From an uncultured Desulfovibrionaceae bacterium (GTDB taxonomy: Bacteria; Desulfobacterota; Desulfovibrionia; Desulfovibrionales; Desulfovibrionaceae), in NCBI GenBank assembly GCA_949299515.1, contig CASGAP010000002.1, forward strand, positions 1-44,198: DNA of 44,198 nucleotides, in the 5' to 3' direction. Below, in pieces: positions 31,239 to 39,905 of the stretch. The translations under genes and the position numbers were made by a program. The stretch's first letter is position 1; each line of letters starts with the position of its first letter. Under the pieces are notes generated by a model. That model was not told the DNA's origin and ran no database searches. It was given only the letters and a program-made list of their open reading frames with translations.

Positions 31239-34200
31239 TCACACAACGGCAGATTCAGCAAACGGTTTAAGATAAAAACGGTTCAGCAGCGGGAACATAT
31301 CGGGATAGGAGCGGATTTTGTTTTCGACAAATTCCAAAAACTCCTTATTGCCCATGGGATATTGTTCCTTTACCGCTTCAGATGACGCTATACCCATATC
31401 ACGCATTGTCTCAAATTCGCCTTCTTCGAGCAGTTTGCCCCTCAATTCCCTTGTCTGTGTTATGGGGTCTGTCATACGGGCAAGAAGATCTGCTTCATTG
31501 TGCAGTTTTTCCCTGAGTATGGCATATTCGGGAACATCAAGGCGCGGCCCTTCCAAAGTTCCTCCGCGAAGAAAAGGAAAATATTTGAAATCAAAATCTT
31601 TTACGCGTCCGATATCCAGCGAGTCGGCGGCATTCAGCAGCAGGGATTCAAGAGTCGGGCTTGCATGGCCAACAATGGCATGGACAAATTCGGCTTCATA
31701 GGCTTCCCCAAAGGTGTCTGCCCCGAAAAGCTCATGCATTTTATCGAGCGCAAGCCGTGCGCTTTCCGTTTCCTGTTCAACGGTATCGGCACCGTTGCTG
31801 CTTCTGCCCGCATCATGTCCCGCAATGCCGCACAAAAGTGCGGTTTTGTCCACGGTATGTCCCATGGTTTCCATAATGCCTGCCATGGCCGCGGCAAAAA
31901 TAAAGGCCCGGCAAATATGCCCGCGTCCGTGATAGGCCGTACCGTGGTCAAAAGCGCCCGGTTTTTCATGTTCGTGATAAACAGGAAGCATAGACAGAAG
32001 AAATTCCCGATGCTGCGCGGGAGTTAAACGAAAATCTGCTTTCAATGCCGCCGGAAACGCGGGAAGAACCGGAAAGGCCGTATCAAGAACAGCTGCGGCG
32101 TCAGGCAAAGCACTGCGGAGCAAATCACGGTCAGCCTGCGGAATAAGGGACAGTTCCCCTGAAAAAGCGGCCGGTTCATAGACTTTTTCCGCAAGAACCC
32201 TGCGAAAACCGTCCTGCAGGGCATTCAGCGCTATAATATCTTTATAAACAGGACTGTTTAAAAAGCCCTTGTCCACATCGCCGAGCCGCAGAAGCACACC
32301 TGAAAAACGCTGCACTGCCGGGGCATTCAGCCGTTCGGCAAGCAAATCTTCCATGCGGGGATTTGTCTGTGCCGCCACGGCAAAAGCCAGCTGTCCCAAA
32401 GACTGCAGCAGTCTGTTTTCTCCTGTGCTTTCCTGTACGTTCTTGGGAAGAGCCTCAAAAGCTTTTCTGAACGAAAGGGCTGTCTTGCCAAATTCCGCAG
32501 CCAAATCGGCGTCAGTCACGGCATCGCCGGAAGCAATTTTGCCCAAAGCCGCGGCTCCCTGCAAAGCAGACGAAGCAAGAACTGTGAACGCTTTGGAAGC
32601 CATGGGCGGCTGTTCCGTGACAAAATCAACCAACACGGCCTGCCGCACGGGATCTGCGGTAAGGGAAGCAACAGCGGCAAGCGACTGCAAACGCTCTTTT
32701 CCCGCAACTTCTTCCAACGCTCTGTACAGGCAATCACGCATCAGATCTTTTTCGGAGGCCTGCCCCTTTACGGGATTATGGCGGAACTGTCCGATCAGAG
32801 CCGTATACGCCTCTTTCAGGCGGGGCAAATCTTCATCGGCAATAAGCTGCCTGCCGTTCAATACCTGAGCAATAGCCGAACCGCCCGAATAGAATTCAAG
32901 CTCGCTATCAATAAAAGCTTTCAGTTTTGCATCATCTTGAATGTCACGCAGCGAAGCGTCAAACCGGGACTGATCAAAATGGGCAAGATAATAGTCTCTC
33001 TGTTTTGCTTCCATGACAAGCTTTTCTTCAAATTCAGCGGTCTGATTTACAAATTTGACGGGAATTACCGCACCGCCGAGCTGTTCTTTTATCTGCGCAA
33101 GTTCCGCAAGCTGTTCAGGGGTCAGCGCATTCATCACCGCCGCGCCGGGTTTTTGTCCCTGCAGAACGGCAACAACAGCCTGCACCCATATTTTTTCGTC
33201 TTTTTTAAGCAAATCATATCCGTAATCTTTCAAAATGACGATTTCCGCAACATCACGGGAAAATACAAGGGGACCATGAATTTGCGCCTCAATGTAATTG
33301 CAGCTGCCGCATACAAGTTTTCCGTCTCCGTTTTGCTGTTTTTCAAGAGCGGCACGGGCAAGGCTTACGGCATCAGCTTCCCCGAGTTCGGGCAGAAGCG
33401 TTTCCAAAGTGTCATAAGACGCCATTACGGAACGGTTTGCCTCAACATCTTTAAAGCATTGAATAAAAAGCCCTGCAAGAGCGATATTTTCATCATCGGA
33501 AAGTTCGGGTATGGCAAATTTACTCCGCATCACATTGCCGGACACCGTCTGCTCGGAAGCCACATAATCCAGCAGACCATCAAATCTTTGCCGCAGGGGG
33601 CTCCCCTCCTTCATCAGTTCCGCCCTGTTTTGGGGGCTGATCCCCGAAAAATTCGGCAAAAGCGCCCAAATGGCGTCCCTGCCTTTATCGGTATAACGCA
33701 GGCGCAGTTTTACAAACGTATCTTCCACCGTATAGGTAGCCCGTCTGGCAACTTCCGGCTTCAAATGCAAAGCCACGGCTCCGTAATTGGCTGCCCCGCC
33801 GCTTTTAAACTGCGCAAGATTCAGCGCCGCATAGGTCGGCCGTTCTTTGGCTACAACATTGCGGTCTTCACCAAGTTCGGTAAAAAACGAACGCTCCACC
33901 TGATCCCTTTTGTAAAGATACCCCGCACCCTTTACGTCTATGGCGGCACGGCGTTCGGCTTCATCGGAAGCAGACTCCACCATATGGAATATGTGATCCC
34001 ATGCTCCGCCGGCCTTAAGCAGCGGTTTTGTTCCCCCCATACCGAAAAAGAAATTAATATTGGCATTAATAGTAAGCCCCGCACTGCGCATAACATCACC
34101 GAATGCCTTTGCTCCGAGTTTATCCGCCCCGCCGCTTCCGATATTGTGTTTTTGCACCGTATCTGCGGCAATGTTCTCTGCCTGTCTGCCGCGCACCGAA

Positions 34201-34919
34201 CTTTCCCGTTCGATATCCATAACCACCTGCATACTTACGGCGCTCATGTCGCGGGGATCTTCCTGCCTGCGGGCTTCTCTCATGCCTTGAATGCCTGAAC
34301 CGTATTTTTTCGTAAGGGAAGGAATTTTGTCAGGTTCGGCAAGCCCCTGTGCGGAAATAATACGATTGCCCGCCTCCAGCGTGACAAGAGCTTCAAGCAA
34401 AGCCAAATTGGCAGAAGCCGCCATGGCATCGGCATTGCCTGGGTTTACGGCAGCTTCATGCTGCAGCGCTCTTTTCAGGCTGGCCATATCGGAAGAATAC
34501 AGCTGCTGATACACAGTCAAAAGTTCCGTATTGGAAAGACTTTCCACTTCCGGTGCAAAAGCCGCAAGCACGGCATCATCCATATTGCCCCGTATTTCCC
34601 CAAGTTTATTCAGCCTGTCCAAATGGGTCTGCAGAGATTTGGCTGCATTAAGCAAAGCCTTGGCATCCAATTGTCCGCCGGAAGAAACAAAAGCTTTGAG
34701 CACGGCCGCAGCATTATCCTGCGCTCCTGTTTTGGCACTGGCAACTTTGGCGGCAGTTCTGAACCCCGCAAAGGGAATTTTATTGCCTTTTATTTGGTCA
34801 AGCCTGAACGGAGGATTTTTCCCGATCTGCACAGTGTGAGAGCCCAATTTTCCAGCAGAAGAAACATTTCCTGCCGCTGCGGCCGTTTGTGCGTTGTTGA
34901 TTCCGTTAATTTGTGACAT
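31239..34919 (-). CDS. Putative T3SS effector with DUF3626-like and HD domains
   Basis: A 1226-residue soluble protein without signal peptide; the N-terminal 50 residues are Asn/Ala/Ser/Gly-rich, as in T3SS signals. About 280-560 resembles DUF3626: LTINANINFFFG, then ERPTYAALNL (near 358), ARRATYTVEDTF (near 390) and YIEAQIHGPL (near 545). About 990-1115 is an HD phosphohydrolase domain: AYHGRGHICRAF, GIAGHDAGR and NAADSLDIGR supply the H...HD...D ligands. The middle is helical and unassigned. A CesT-type chaperone gene follows. The Arg/Thr/Glu pattern in the DUF3626 part could fit an ADP-ribosyltransferase-like fold, but that is speculation. GAGGA SD. Confidence 0.72.
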   Translation of the reverse strand: MSQINGINNAQTAAAAGNVSSAGKLGSHTVQIGKNPPFRLDQIKGNKIPFAGFRTAAKVASAKTGAQDNAAAVLKAFVSSGGQLDAKALLNAAKSLQTHLDRLNKLGEIRGNMDDAVLAAFAPEVESLSNTELLTVYQQLYSSDMASLKRALQHEAAVNPGNADAMAASANLALLEALVTLEAGNRIISAQGLAEPDKIPSLTKKYGSGIQGMREARRQEDPRDMSAVSMQVVMDIERESSVRGRQAENIAADTVQKHNIGSGGADKLGAKAFGDVMRSAGLTINANINFFFGMGGTKPLLKAGGAWDHIFHMVESASDEAERRAAIDVKGAGYLYKRDQVERSFFTELGEDRNVVAKERPTYAALNLAQFKSGGAANYGAVALHLKPEVARRATYTVEDTFVKLRLRYTDKGRDAIWALLPNFSGISPQNRAELMKEGSPLRQRFDGLLDYVASEQTVSGNVMRSKFAIPELSDDENIALAGLFIQCFKDVEANRSVMASYDTLETLLPELGEADAVSLARAALEKQQNGDGKLVCGSCNYIEAQIHGPLVFSRDVAEIVILKDYGYDLLKKDEKIWVQAVVAVLQGQKPGAAVMNALTPEQLAELAQIKEQLGGAVIPVKFVNQTAEFEEKLVMEAKQRDYYLAHFDQSRFDASLRDIQDDAKLKAFIDSELEFYSGGSAIAQVLNGRQLIADEDLPRLKEAYTALIGQFRHNPVKGQASEKDLMRDCLYRALEEVAGKERLQSLAAVASLTADPVRQAVLVDFVTEQPPMASKAFTVLASSALQGAAALGKIASGDAVTDADLAAEFGKTALSFRKAFEALPKNVQESTGENRLLQSLGQLAFAVAAQTNPRMEDLLAERLNAPAVQRFSGVLLRLGDVDKGFLNSPVYKDIIALNALQDGFRRVLAEKVYEPAAFSGELSLIPQADRDLLRSALPDAAAVLDTAFPVLPAFPAALKADFRLTPAQHREFLLSMLPVYHEHEKPGAFDHGTAYHGRGHICRAFIFAAAMAGIMETMGHTVDKTALLCGIAGHDAGRSSNGADTVEQETESARLALDKMHELFGADTFGEAYEAEFVHAIVGHASPTLESLLLNAADSLDIGRVKDFDFKYFPFLRGGTLEGPRLDVPEYAILREKLHNEADLLARMTDPITQTRELRGKLLEEGEFETMRDMGIASSEAVKEQYPMGNKEFLEFVENKIRSYPDMFPLLNRFYLKPFAESAVV

Positions 34920-35186
34920 AATCCGATTTCCTCTTTTATTTAAAAGGGTTAATCACGCTGTGTTAAAATATTGTCGTCTGACTGCGGCACAGCTTCTGTT
35001 TTTGTGCAAAACAGCCAGAGGCAATACAGTTACTGCAAAAAATGTTGTCCTGTTTTTATAATTATGCATATTAAATACCAAACTCCGCAAAAATACAAGA
35101 CTAAACCGTACTGTCACCATTTTTTTAATAAATTACGAACCGGGATATGTTTTCAATTCCATTCCAAAAACAGCGGACAACTCACC

Positions 35187-35228
35187 AAAAAAAAAGGCAA
35201 AGACCCGCATAACGGTATCTTTGCCTTC
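35187..35228 (-). terminator. Intrinsic terminator, minus strand
   Basis: AAGGCAAAGA (35195-35204) pairs with TCTTTGCCTT (35219-35228), with a short CCG/CGG stem inside the loop. Eight or more T residues follow on the minus strand. It is a clear rho-independent terminator; the transcript it ends is uncertain. Confidence 0.7.
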
Positions 35229-35276
35229 GGTTAAAGGTTACACATTGAGTTGGAAGAGTTTTTTCAGGAGAATTTT

Positions 35277-35556
35277 ATGATTGTTTTAAATTTGATATCC
35301 ATTGATGTTATCTGTTCCCAAAACAGCGTTCTGCTTGATTCAGACAAGAAAACGGAATAAAACTTTCCGCATCGGCCAGATTACGGCTGCTGTCATTTTG
35401 CCTAATGCCCAAAGCAGCAGCAAGCAAGGGCGAACTGCGGACAGCATTACGGAACTCACCGAAAATGCAAAAATTTTCCATTACAGCCGAACCGTCAGCC
35501 CGCCCTTTGCGTTTCAGGGGTTTTCAGAAATTTTTCCGGAAACAATTCTGCCCTAA
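35277..35556 (+). pseudogene. Possible small gene broken by a one-base frameshift
   Basis: A strong AGGAG SD sits six nt before ATG 35277, but the frame stops after 27 codons. Dropping one A from the run at 35349-35352 joins it to a longer open frame ending at 35556, giving about 92 residues. The downstream part (TFRIGQITAAVILPNAQ; ITELTENAKIFHYSR) looks coding. No family recognised. This may be a pseudogene, a homopolymer sequencing error or coincidence. Confidence 0.35.
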
Positions 35557-35623
35557 TAAACAGCCACTGAACAAACAGCAAAATATTACAGAATAAAATA
35601 TGCAATATATACTGCCGATTGTC

Positions 35624-35649
35624 CGGGGCAGCGCCAAAGCGCTGCCCCG
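35624..35649. other. GC-rich hairpin
   Basis: CGGGGCAGCGC and GCGCTGCCCCG form an 11-bp perfect stem with a CAAA loop, 88 nt past the DegT-type gene stop. No T-tract lies on either side. Possible 3'-end stabiliser or part of a small RNA. Confidence 0.4.
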
Positions 35650-35736
35650 CAGAGTGGTATGAGTATTACCGGAAGCTAATATTTTCTGTCAGCCGGCAGA
35701 CCGATAACCCTGGCCGGCATTTACGAATCAAAATTC

Positions 35737-36939
35737 TTAATTCAATCCCATTTCTTTAACGACTTCTTCTATTATATCTGCTATATCATCGCAGTCCTGT
35801 ACGTTAAAGGTCAGCGGCAGACGCATATCGCACATGGTGGCGAGAACCTTTTTGGTATTAGGCAAATTGAGCGTCGCAAGATACGGGAAATACTGCCAGC
35901 TGTCATAGGCACTGGTAAATCCGTTAGGTTCCTTATTGCCGAACCATTTTACGGAAACACCGCGTTCCGCGCATTTTGCTATGAATGTTTCAATCTGTTC
36001 ATAGCTTGCTTTCGGAAGATTCCATTGAATGGAACTGCCTACATAATATTCTTTGCTGTCACGCTGGGGGCATACGCAGCCTGCAATTTTTTCCAGGCGG
36101 GCAGCCATATGGTCATAAAGTTCATTCCAGCGTTTGCATTGGGTATCAAGAATTTTAAGCTGGGGAAGAAGCAGAGAAGCGCGAAGATTGTCCATACGTG
36201 AACTGTAGTTCGGCGTAATTTTCTTTACTTTTTCAAAAACTTCCAAAGCAGGTCTTCTGGTATGCGCGGAATAAAGCATATAGGAACCGGAGAACATAAT
36301 GGCTCTTGCCATAACATAATCATCATTGGTAATAAGCAGGCCGCCTTCGCCAGAGTTCATATGCTTGTATGTCTGCGTGCTGTAGCAGGCTGCTTTGCCG
36401 AATGTACCGGATTTTTTGCCGTTCCATGAAGCTCCCATGGTATGGGCACAGTCTTCAAGCATAATGAGGTTGTGCTTATTGACAACTTCCATAACTTTGT
36501 CCATATCCGCCATATGGCCGCGCATATGTGAAAGCAGGAAAAATTTTGCTTTAGTCTGTTCGGCTTTTCTGTCAAGGTCTTCAATATCGATGGTATAATC
36601 ATCTTTTATTTCAACCAATTCTATCTTTGCGCCGGTGTTTTCGATAGCACCCGGAACAGGGGCAAGAGTATAGGCATTGCACAGCACAATATCGCCTTTT
36701 TCAACCCCAAGGCTTTTCAGGGCAATATACAGGGCACTGCCGCAAGATGCACAAGCCAGACAATATTTTGCGCCCATATAATCGGCAAAAGCTTCTTCAA
36801 GGTCTGCCGCATAGCCCCTTTCTCCGGGCATGGTGTTATATCTGTGCAGACGTCCTGTTTTCAAAACTCCGAGAGCAAGGTCAATGCCTTCCTGCGGAAT
36901 GGGTTCCTGCAAAGTGAAATCTTTTGTAAATTTTTTCAT
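35737..36939 (-). CDS. DegT/DnrJ/EryC1/StrS-family PLP aminotransferase
   Basis: A 400-residue fold-type I PLP enzyme. The cofactor lysine is Lys192 in STQTYKHMNSGEGG; Asp163 in LEDCAHTMGA would hold the pyridine nitrogen; GxxRYNTMPGE near the N-terminus and SYMLYSAHTRR complete the family pattern. DegT-type enzymes usually aminate keto-sugars, but here the gene closes an APC permease/HDH-like dehydrogenase operon with no sugar genes. It more likely acts on the amino group of an imported amino-alcohol or amino acid. Gap to the dehydrogenase gene is 16 nt. GGGAG SD. Confidence 0.88.
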   Translation of the reverse strand: MKKFTKDFTLQEPIPQEGIDLALGVLKTGRLHRYNTMPGERGYAADLEEAFADYMGAKYCLACASCGSALYIALKSLGVEKGDIVLCNAYTLAPVPGAIENTGAKIELVEIKDDYTIDIEDLDRKAEQTKAKFFLLSHMRGHMADMDKVMEVVNKHNLIMLEDCAHTMGASWNGKKSGTFGKAACYSTQTYKHMNSGEGGLLITNDDYVMARAIMFSGSYMLYSAHTRRPALEVFEKVKKITPNYSSRMDNLRASLLLPQLKILDTQCKRWNELYDHMAARLEKIAGCVCPQRDSKEYYVGSSIQWNLPKASYEQIETFIAKCAERGVSVKWFGNKEPNGFTSAYDSWQYFPYLATLNLPNTKKVLATMCDMRLPLTFNVQDCDDIADIIEEVVKEMGLN

Positions 36940-36955
36940 AGTCAGCTCCCGGTTT

Positions 36956-38266
36956 TTAATATTTTGGATGTTCGTAAACGTGGAAGTCCCATTCTCTGTT
37001 GGGATAGAACTTTCTCAGTCTCCAGTCGCAGGCTCTTGCGTGTCCTTCCATGCCTTCAACACGGGAAAGACGTGAGGCTGCTCCGCCGATAACATCGTTG
37101 CACTGTTCGTCAATATGCTGATATGTACAAATTTTCAAGAATTTATGGACATTTAATCCGCCTGAATAGTAGCCGGCTTTTTTAGTGGGCAGAATATGGT
37201 TTGTGCCTGAGCATTTGTCGCCGTGAGGAACGGTGCTTCCTTCACCGAGGAACAAAGAACCGTAGTTTACAAGACGCTGACGCCACCAATCCAAATCTTT
37301 GGCAATAACCTGAACGTGTTCCGGAGCATAAATATCATTCCAGTGAGCAAGCTCTTCCCGGTCTTCGCAAAGAAGGATTTCGCCGTAATCGTTCCATGCA
37401 GTGAGAGGAACTTCCGGATTGGGCATATCAGCGCAAAGCTTAGGCATAAGCTCCATAACTTTTTTGCCCACTTCTTCGCTGGAAGTGAAAAGCCATACGG
37501 GAGAAGCAAAACCGTGTTCCGCCTGAGAAACGAGGTCAATGGCTATTGTCATCGGGTCTGCCGTTTCGTCTGCGATAACAGCGGATTCTGTCGGTCCCGC
37601 AAAAACGTCAATGCCGCACAGGCCTGAACCGCTGAGCAGCGCTTTGGCTTCGGCAACATAGGCATTTCCCGGTCCTACCAAAATATTGGCAGGTTTTCCG
37701 GTAAACAGACCGTAAGCCATGGTTGCGATAGCCTGAACGCCGCCCATTTCCAAAATAACGTCGGCACCGGAAATATGCATTGCATAGCAGGTTGCGGGGT
37801 CAATATGGGTTCCGCGCGGCGGGGTTGAGGCTACAACAAAAGGAACGCCTGCGGCTTTGGCCGTTGCAACGCTCATAATGGCAGAGCAGGCATGGGCAAA
37901 GCGTCCGCCGGGAACATAGCAGCCGGCTACCTGCATGGGAATAATACGCTGACCAAGCACAACCCCCTTGGTAACTTCTACCTGAAATTCTTTAATGCTG
38001 TCCCTTTGCGCTTTCGCAAAACCGGAAACCTGTTTATGCGCAAATTCAAGATCACGTTTTACGTTATCGGGAACCTGAGCGATAAGTTCCTGTTTTTTTT
38101 CTTCTGTAAGGATAAAATCCTGATCCCAGTTATCAAATTTTTTTGCAAGTTCTTTTACCTTATCTTCACGTCCGACCCGAATTTCTTCAAGCATCTGTTC
38201 CACGACAACACGTGCGTCTTTGCTGTTTCCTTCAGCGGATTTTGTAGCTTTTTTCAAGTAACGCAT
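36956..38266 (-). CDS. Histidinol dehydrogenase-like / sulfopropanediol dehydrogenase (HpsN-like)
   Basis: A 436-residue Zn- and NAD-dependent four-electron dehydrogenase. The HisD ligand set is intact: Gln248 and His251 in SQAEHG, Asp350 in HGDKCSGTNHILPT, His409 in EGHARAC, with the catalytic pair Glu316-His317 in YAPEHVQV. VGPGNAYVAEAK and AGPTESAVIAD are typical. The segment SGGLNVHKFLKICTYQ differs from true HisD and resembles the HpsN branch, which oxidises 2,3-dihydroxypropane-1-sulfonate to 3-sulfolactate. No histidine-biosynthesis gene is near, arguing for catabolism. The exact substrate cannot be set from sequence. AAGGATG SD. Confidence 0.85.
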   Translation of the reverse strand: MRYLKKATKSAEGNSKDARVVVEQMLEEIRVGREDKVKELAKKFDNWDQDFILTEEKKQELIAQVPDNVKRDLEFAHKQVSGFAKAQRDSIKEFQVEVTKGVVLGQRIIPMQVAGCYVPGGRFAHACSAIMSVATAKAAGVPFVVASTPPRGTHIDPATCYAMHISGADVILEMGGVQAIATMAYGLFTGKPANILVGPGNAYVAEAKALLSGSGLCGIDVFAGPTESAVIADETADPMTIAIDLVSQAEHGFASPVWLFTSSEEVGKKVMELMPKLCADMPNPEVPLTAWNDYGEILLCEDREELAHWNDIYAPEHVQVIAKDLDWWRQRLVNYGSLFLGEGSTVPHGDKCSGTNHILPTKKAGYYSGGLNVHKFLKICTYQHIDEQCNDVIGGAASRLSRVEGMEGHARACDWRLRKFYPNREWDFHVYEHPKY

Positions 38267-38284
38267 AATTACATCCTTTTTTGT

Positions 38285-39751
38285 TTATTTTGTATATTTG
38301 AAAAGTAACGGACAGTTTTTCTCGCCAAAAAGCATATATTTCAGTTCTTCGGTAGGAATTGCATTCAATTCCTGAGAACGCTTTTTGTAGAGGAAATAGC
38401 CGATTACACACCATACAACCAATAAGATCCATGATTCTTTGCCGATTGCGGCAGGAGAACCGGGAATTGCCAACAGCAGGAATGCGGCAATGGAAATGAG
38501 TGTGCCGATTAAGGTAATGGTTTTGGCAAAAGGCATGGTCACTTCTTCTTTATAAAGGGATACATATTTCCAGGCGGCATAGCAGCTGAAGAAGTAGCTG
38601 AGTGCGGCACTAAGGGCACAGGTATCGGTGAGCCATGCCAAAACGGGACGTCCGAACCACGGAGCAACCAAAGAAAAGATAAGAACAAAAATAATTGCAT
38701 TTACAGGGGTATTGTATTTTGGGTGCACGCGTTCAAACCAGGAAGGAATAAATTTGCTTCTGCCCATGCTGAACAAAATGCGTGTGGTTGCAATAAAATA
38801 ACCGTTCATGCCGCTGAAAATGCCTGCCAAAACCGGAACAGACAAAATAATTCCGCCGATTTTGCCAAATGCCATATTGGATACCGTGCCTGTCAGCCAA
38901 GGATAATCGGCAGCCAGCATTTCCGGATACGGCCTGATCACGGCAACGGCAAAAAGTACCAAAGAATAAAGAATACAGCCGCACAGTATGGAAAAAATCA
39001 TCAGTATATTCGATTTACTGTGACAGAAATCAAATTCTTCGGCTGTCTGCGGAATGGTGTCAAAGCCCTGAAAAAGAAACGGAGCCAAAGCCACGACAGT
39101 AATGACGCTGATAAAGCCGGCTTGTTTTTCATTAAAATACGGCTGCAGATTTTCCACTCCCGCTATTTCCTGGACACCGGAGCCAACAGTCAGGGCAACA
39201 ACACCGACGGCAAGCGACATAGACAGCAGCAGCTGGATATTGTTTGCCAAATCGCTGCCTATATAATTCATATAAGCAAAAAAGACGATAATACAGGAAA
39301 TCAAAACGACTTCGCCCGCAAAAATCTGCCAGCCTGCCACGGCATACAAATGCCCGACCTCAAAAGCTCCCGGCAAAAGAAATCTTGTAAGCAGCAAAAT
39401 AGCCGTTGCATTCAATGCAATAACGCAGCTGTAACTCAAAGCAAGCCCCCAGCCGCATACGACCCCGGCAATTCTGCCAAGGCTGGCAAAGGCATAAGCA
39501 AAAGCACCGCCGGCAACAGGATATGCTTTAATCATGATTCCGTAACTTAAAGCAACAATGCACATTGCAAAAGCCCCTATGCAAAGCCCCAAAAAGCTGG
39601 CAGCCGGTCCTGAAAAAGGCAAAAATCTCGTACCCGGCAAAATAAAACACCCCCAGCCGATGATAGCACCGACAGCCAGAGCCCAGGCCTGTATGGGAAG
39701 CACTGACTTTTTCAGTTCCAAGCGTTCTTTACATTCATCCATGCCTGCCAT
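38285..39751 (-). CDS. APC-family amino acid permease
   Basis: A 12-helix transporter of about 488 residues. Helix 1 carries the APC substrate motif (AVGAIIGWGCFILPGT); AYPVAGGAFAYAFASLGR and GFDTIPQTAEEF (helix 6 end) are also typical. It probably imports an amino acid or amino-alcohol for the dehydrogenase and aminotransferase encoded downstream (18-nt gap). Three Met codons lie close together: the ATG at 39751 has GGAG at proper distance, the ATG at 39757 has it too close. Divergent to a GntR regulator. Confidence 0.88.
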   Translation of the reverse strand: MAGMDECKERLELKKSVLPIQAWALAVGAIIGWGCFILPGTRFLPFSGPAASFLGLCIGAFAMCIVALSYGIMIKAYPVAGGAFAYAFASLGRIAGVVCGWGLALSYSCVIALNATAILLLTRFLLPGAFEVGHLYAVAGWQIFAGEVVLISCIIVFFAYMNYIGSDLANNIQLLLSMSLAVGVVALTVGSGVQEIAGVENLQPYFNEKQAGFISVITVVALAPFLFQGFDTIPQTAEEFDFCHSKSNILMIFSILCGCILYSLVLFAVAVIRPYPEMLAADYPWLTGTVSNMAFGKIGGIILSVPVLAGIFSGMNGYFIATTRILFSMGRSKFIPSWFERVHPKYNTPVNAIIFVLIFSLVAPWFGRPVLAWLTDTCALSAALSYFFSCYAAWKYVSLYKEEVTMPFAKTITLIGTLISIAAFLLLAIPGSPAAIGKESWILLVVWCVIGYFLYKKRSQELNAIPTEELKYMLFGEKNCPLLFKYTK

Positions 39752-39809
39752 TTCCATCTCCAGTTTTGAATTTTTTGTTTTACTGCTTTATTTGACTTCA
39801 GTATATCTA

Positions 39810-39846
39810 ATGAAATATTTTTGTCAATATTTTATGAAATATTTTT
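39810..39846. promoter_or_regulatory. Direct repeat ATGAAATATTTTT upstream of the APC operon
   Basis: Identical 13-mers at 39810-39822 and 39834-39846, offset 24 bp, lie in the divergent region between the permease and GntR genes. They are candidate regulator sites. The low complexity of the AT-rich sequence reduces confidence. Confidence 0.35.
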
Positions 39847-39870
39847 AAAAAAAATTTATACCATTATTTG

Positions 39871-39898
39871 TTGACATAACGATTTTTTTTGATATCCT
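39871..39898 (+). promoter_or_regulatory. gntR promoter giving a possibly leaderless mRNA
   Basis: TTGACA (39871-39876, perfect -35) and TATCCT (39893-39898) with a 16-bp spacer. Transcription would begin within a few bases of the ATG at 39906, leaving no room for a Shine-Dalgarno site, and none is visible. Confidence 0.5.
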
Positions 39899-39905
39899 TT
39901 ATTAT

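Larger units (their letters stand above)
34920..35736. other. 817-nt intergenic region with hairpins and a possible broken small gene
   Basis: It contains the presumptive promoter of effector 3 (AT-rich, 34920-35000), a minus-strand terminator at 35187-35228, a possible frameshifted small gene at 35277-35556 and a GC-rich hairpin at 35624-35649. The terminator lies about 500 nt beyond the DegT-type gene; either that operon has a long 3' end or an unannotated minus-strand RNA ends there. Confidence 0.4.

Noticed and set aside
32778..34298. 506-codon plus-strand open frame
   Set aside because: Antisense to the DUF3626/HD effector gene, which has a domain match, a chaperone neighbour and an SD.
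36956..38266. Biosynthetic hisD
   Set aside because: No his genes nearby; the C-terminal segment differs from true HisD, and the neighbours are a permease and an aminotransferase, so a catabolic HpsN-like role fits better.
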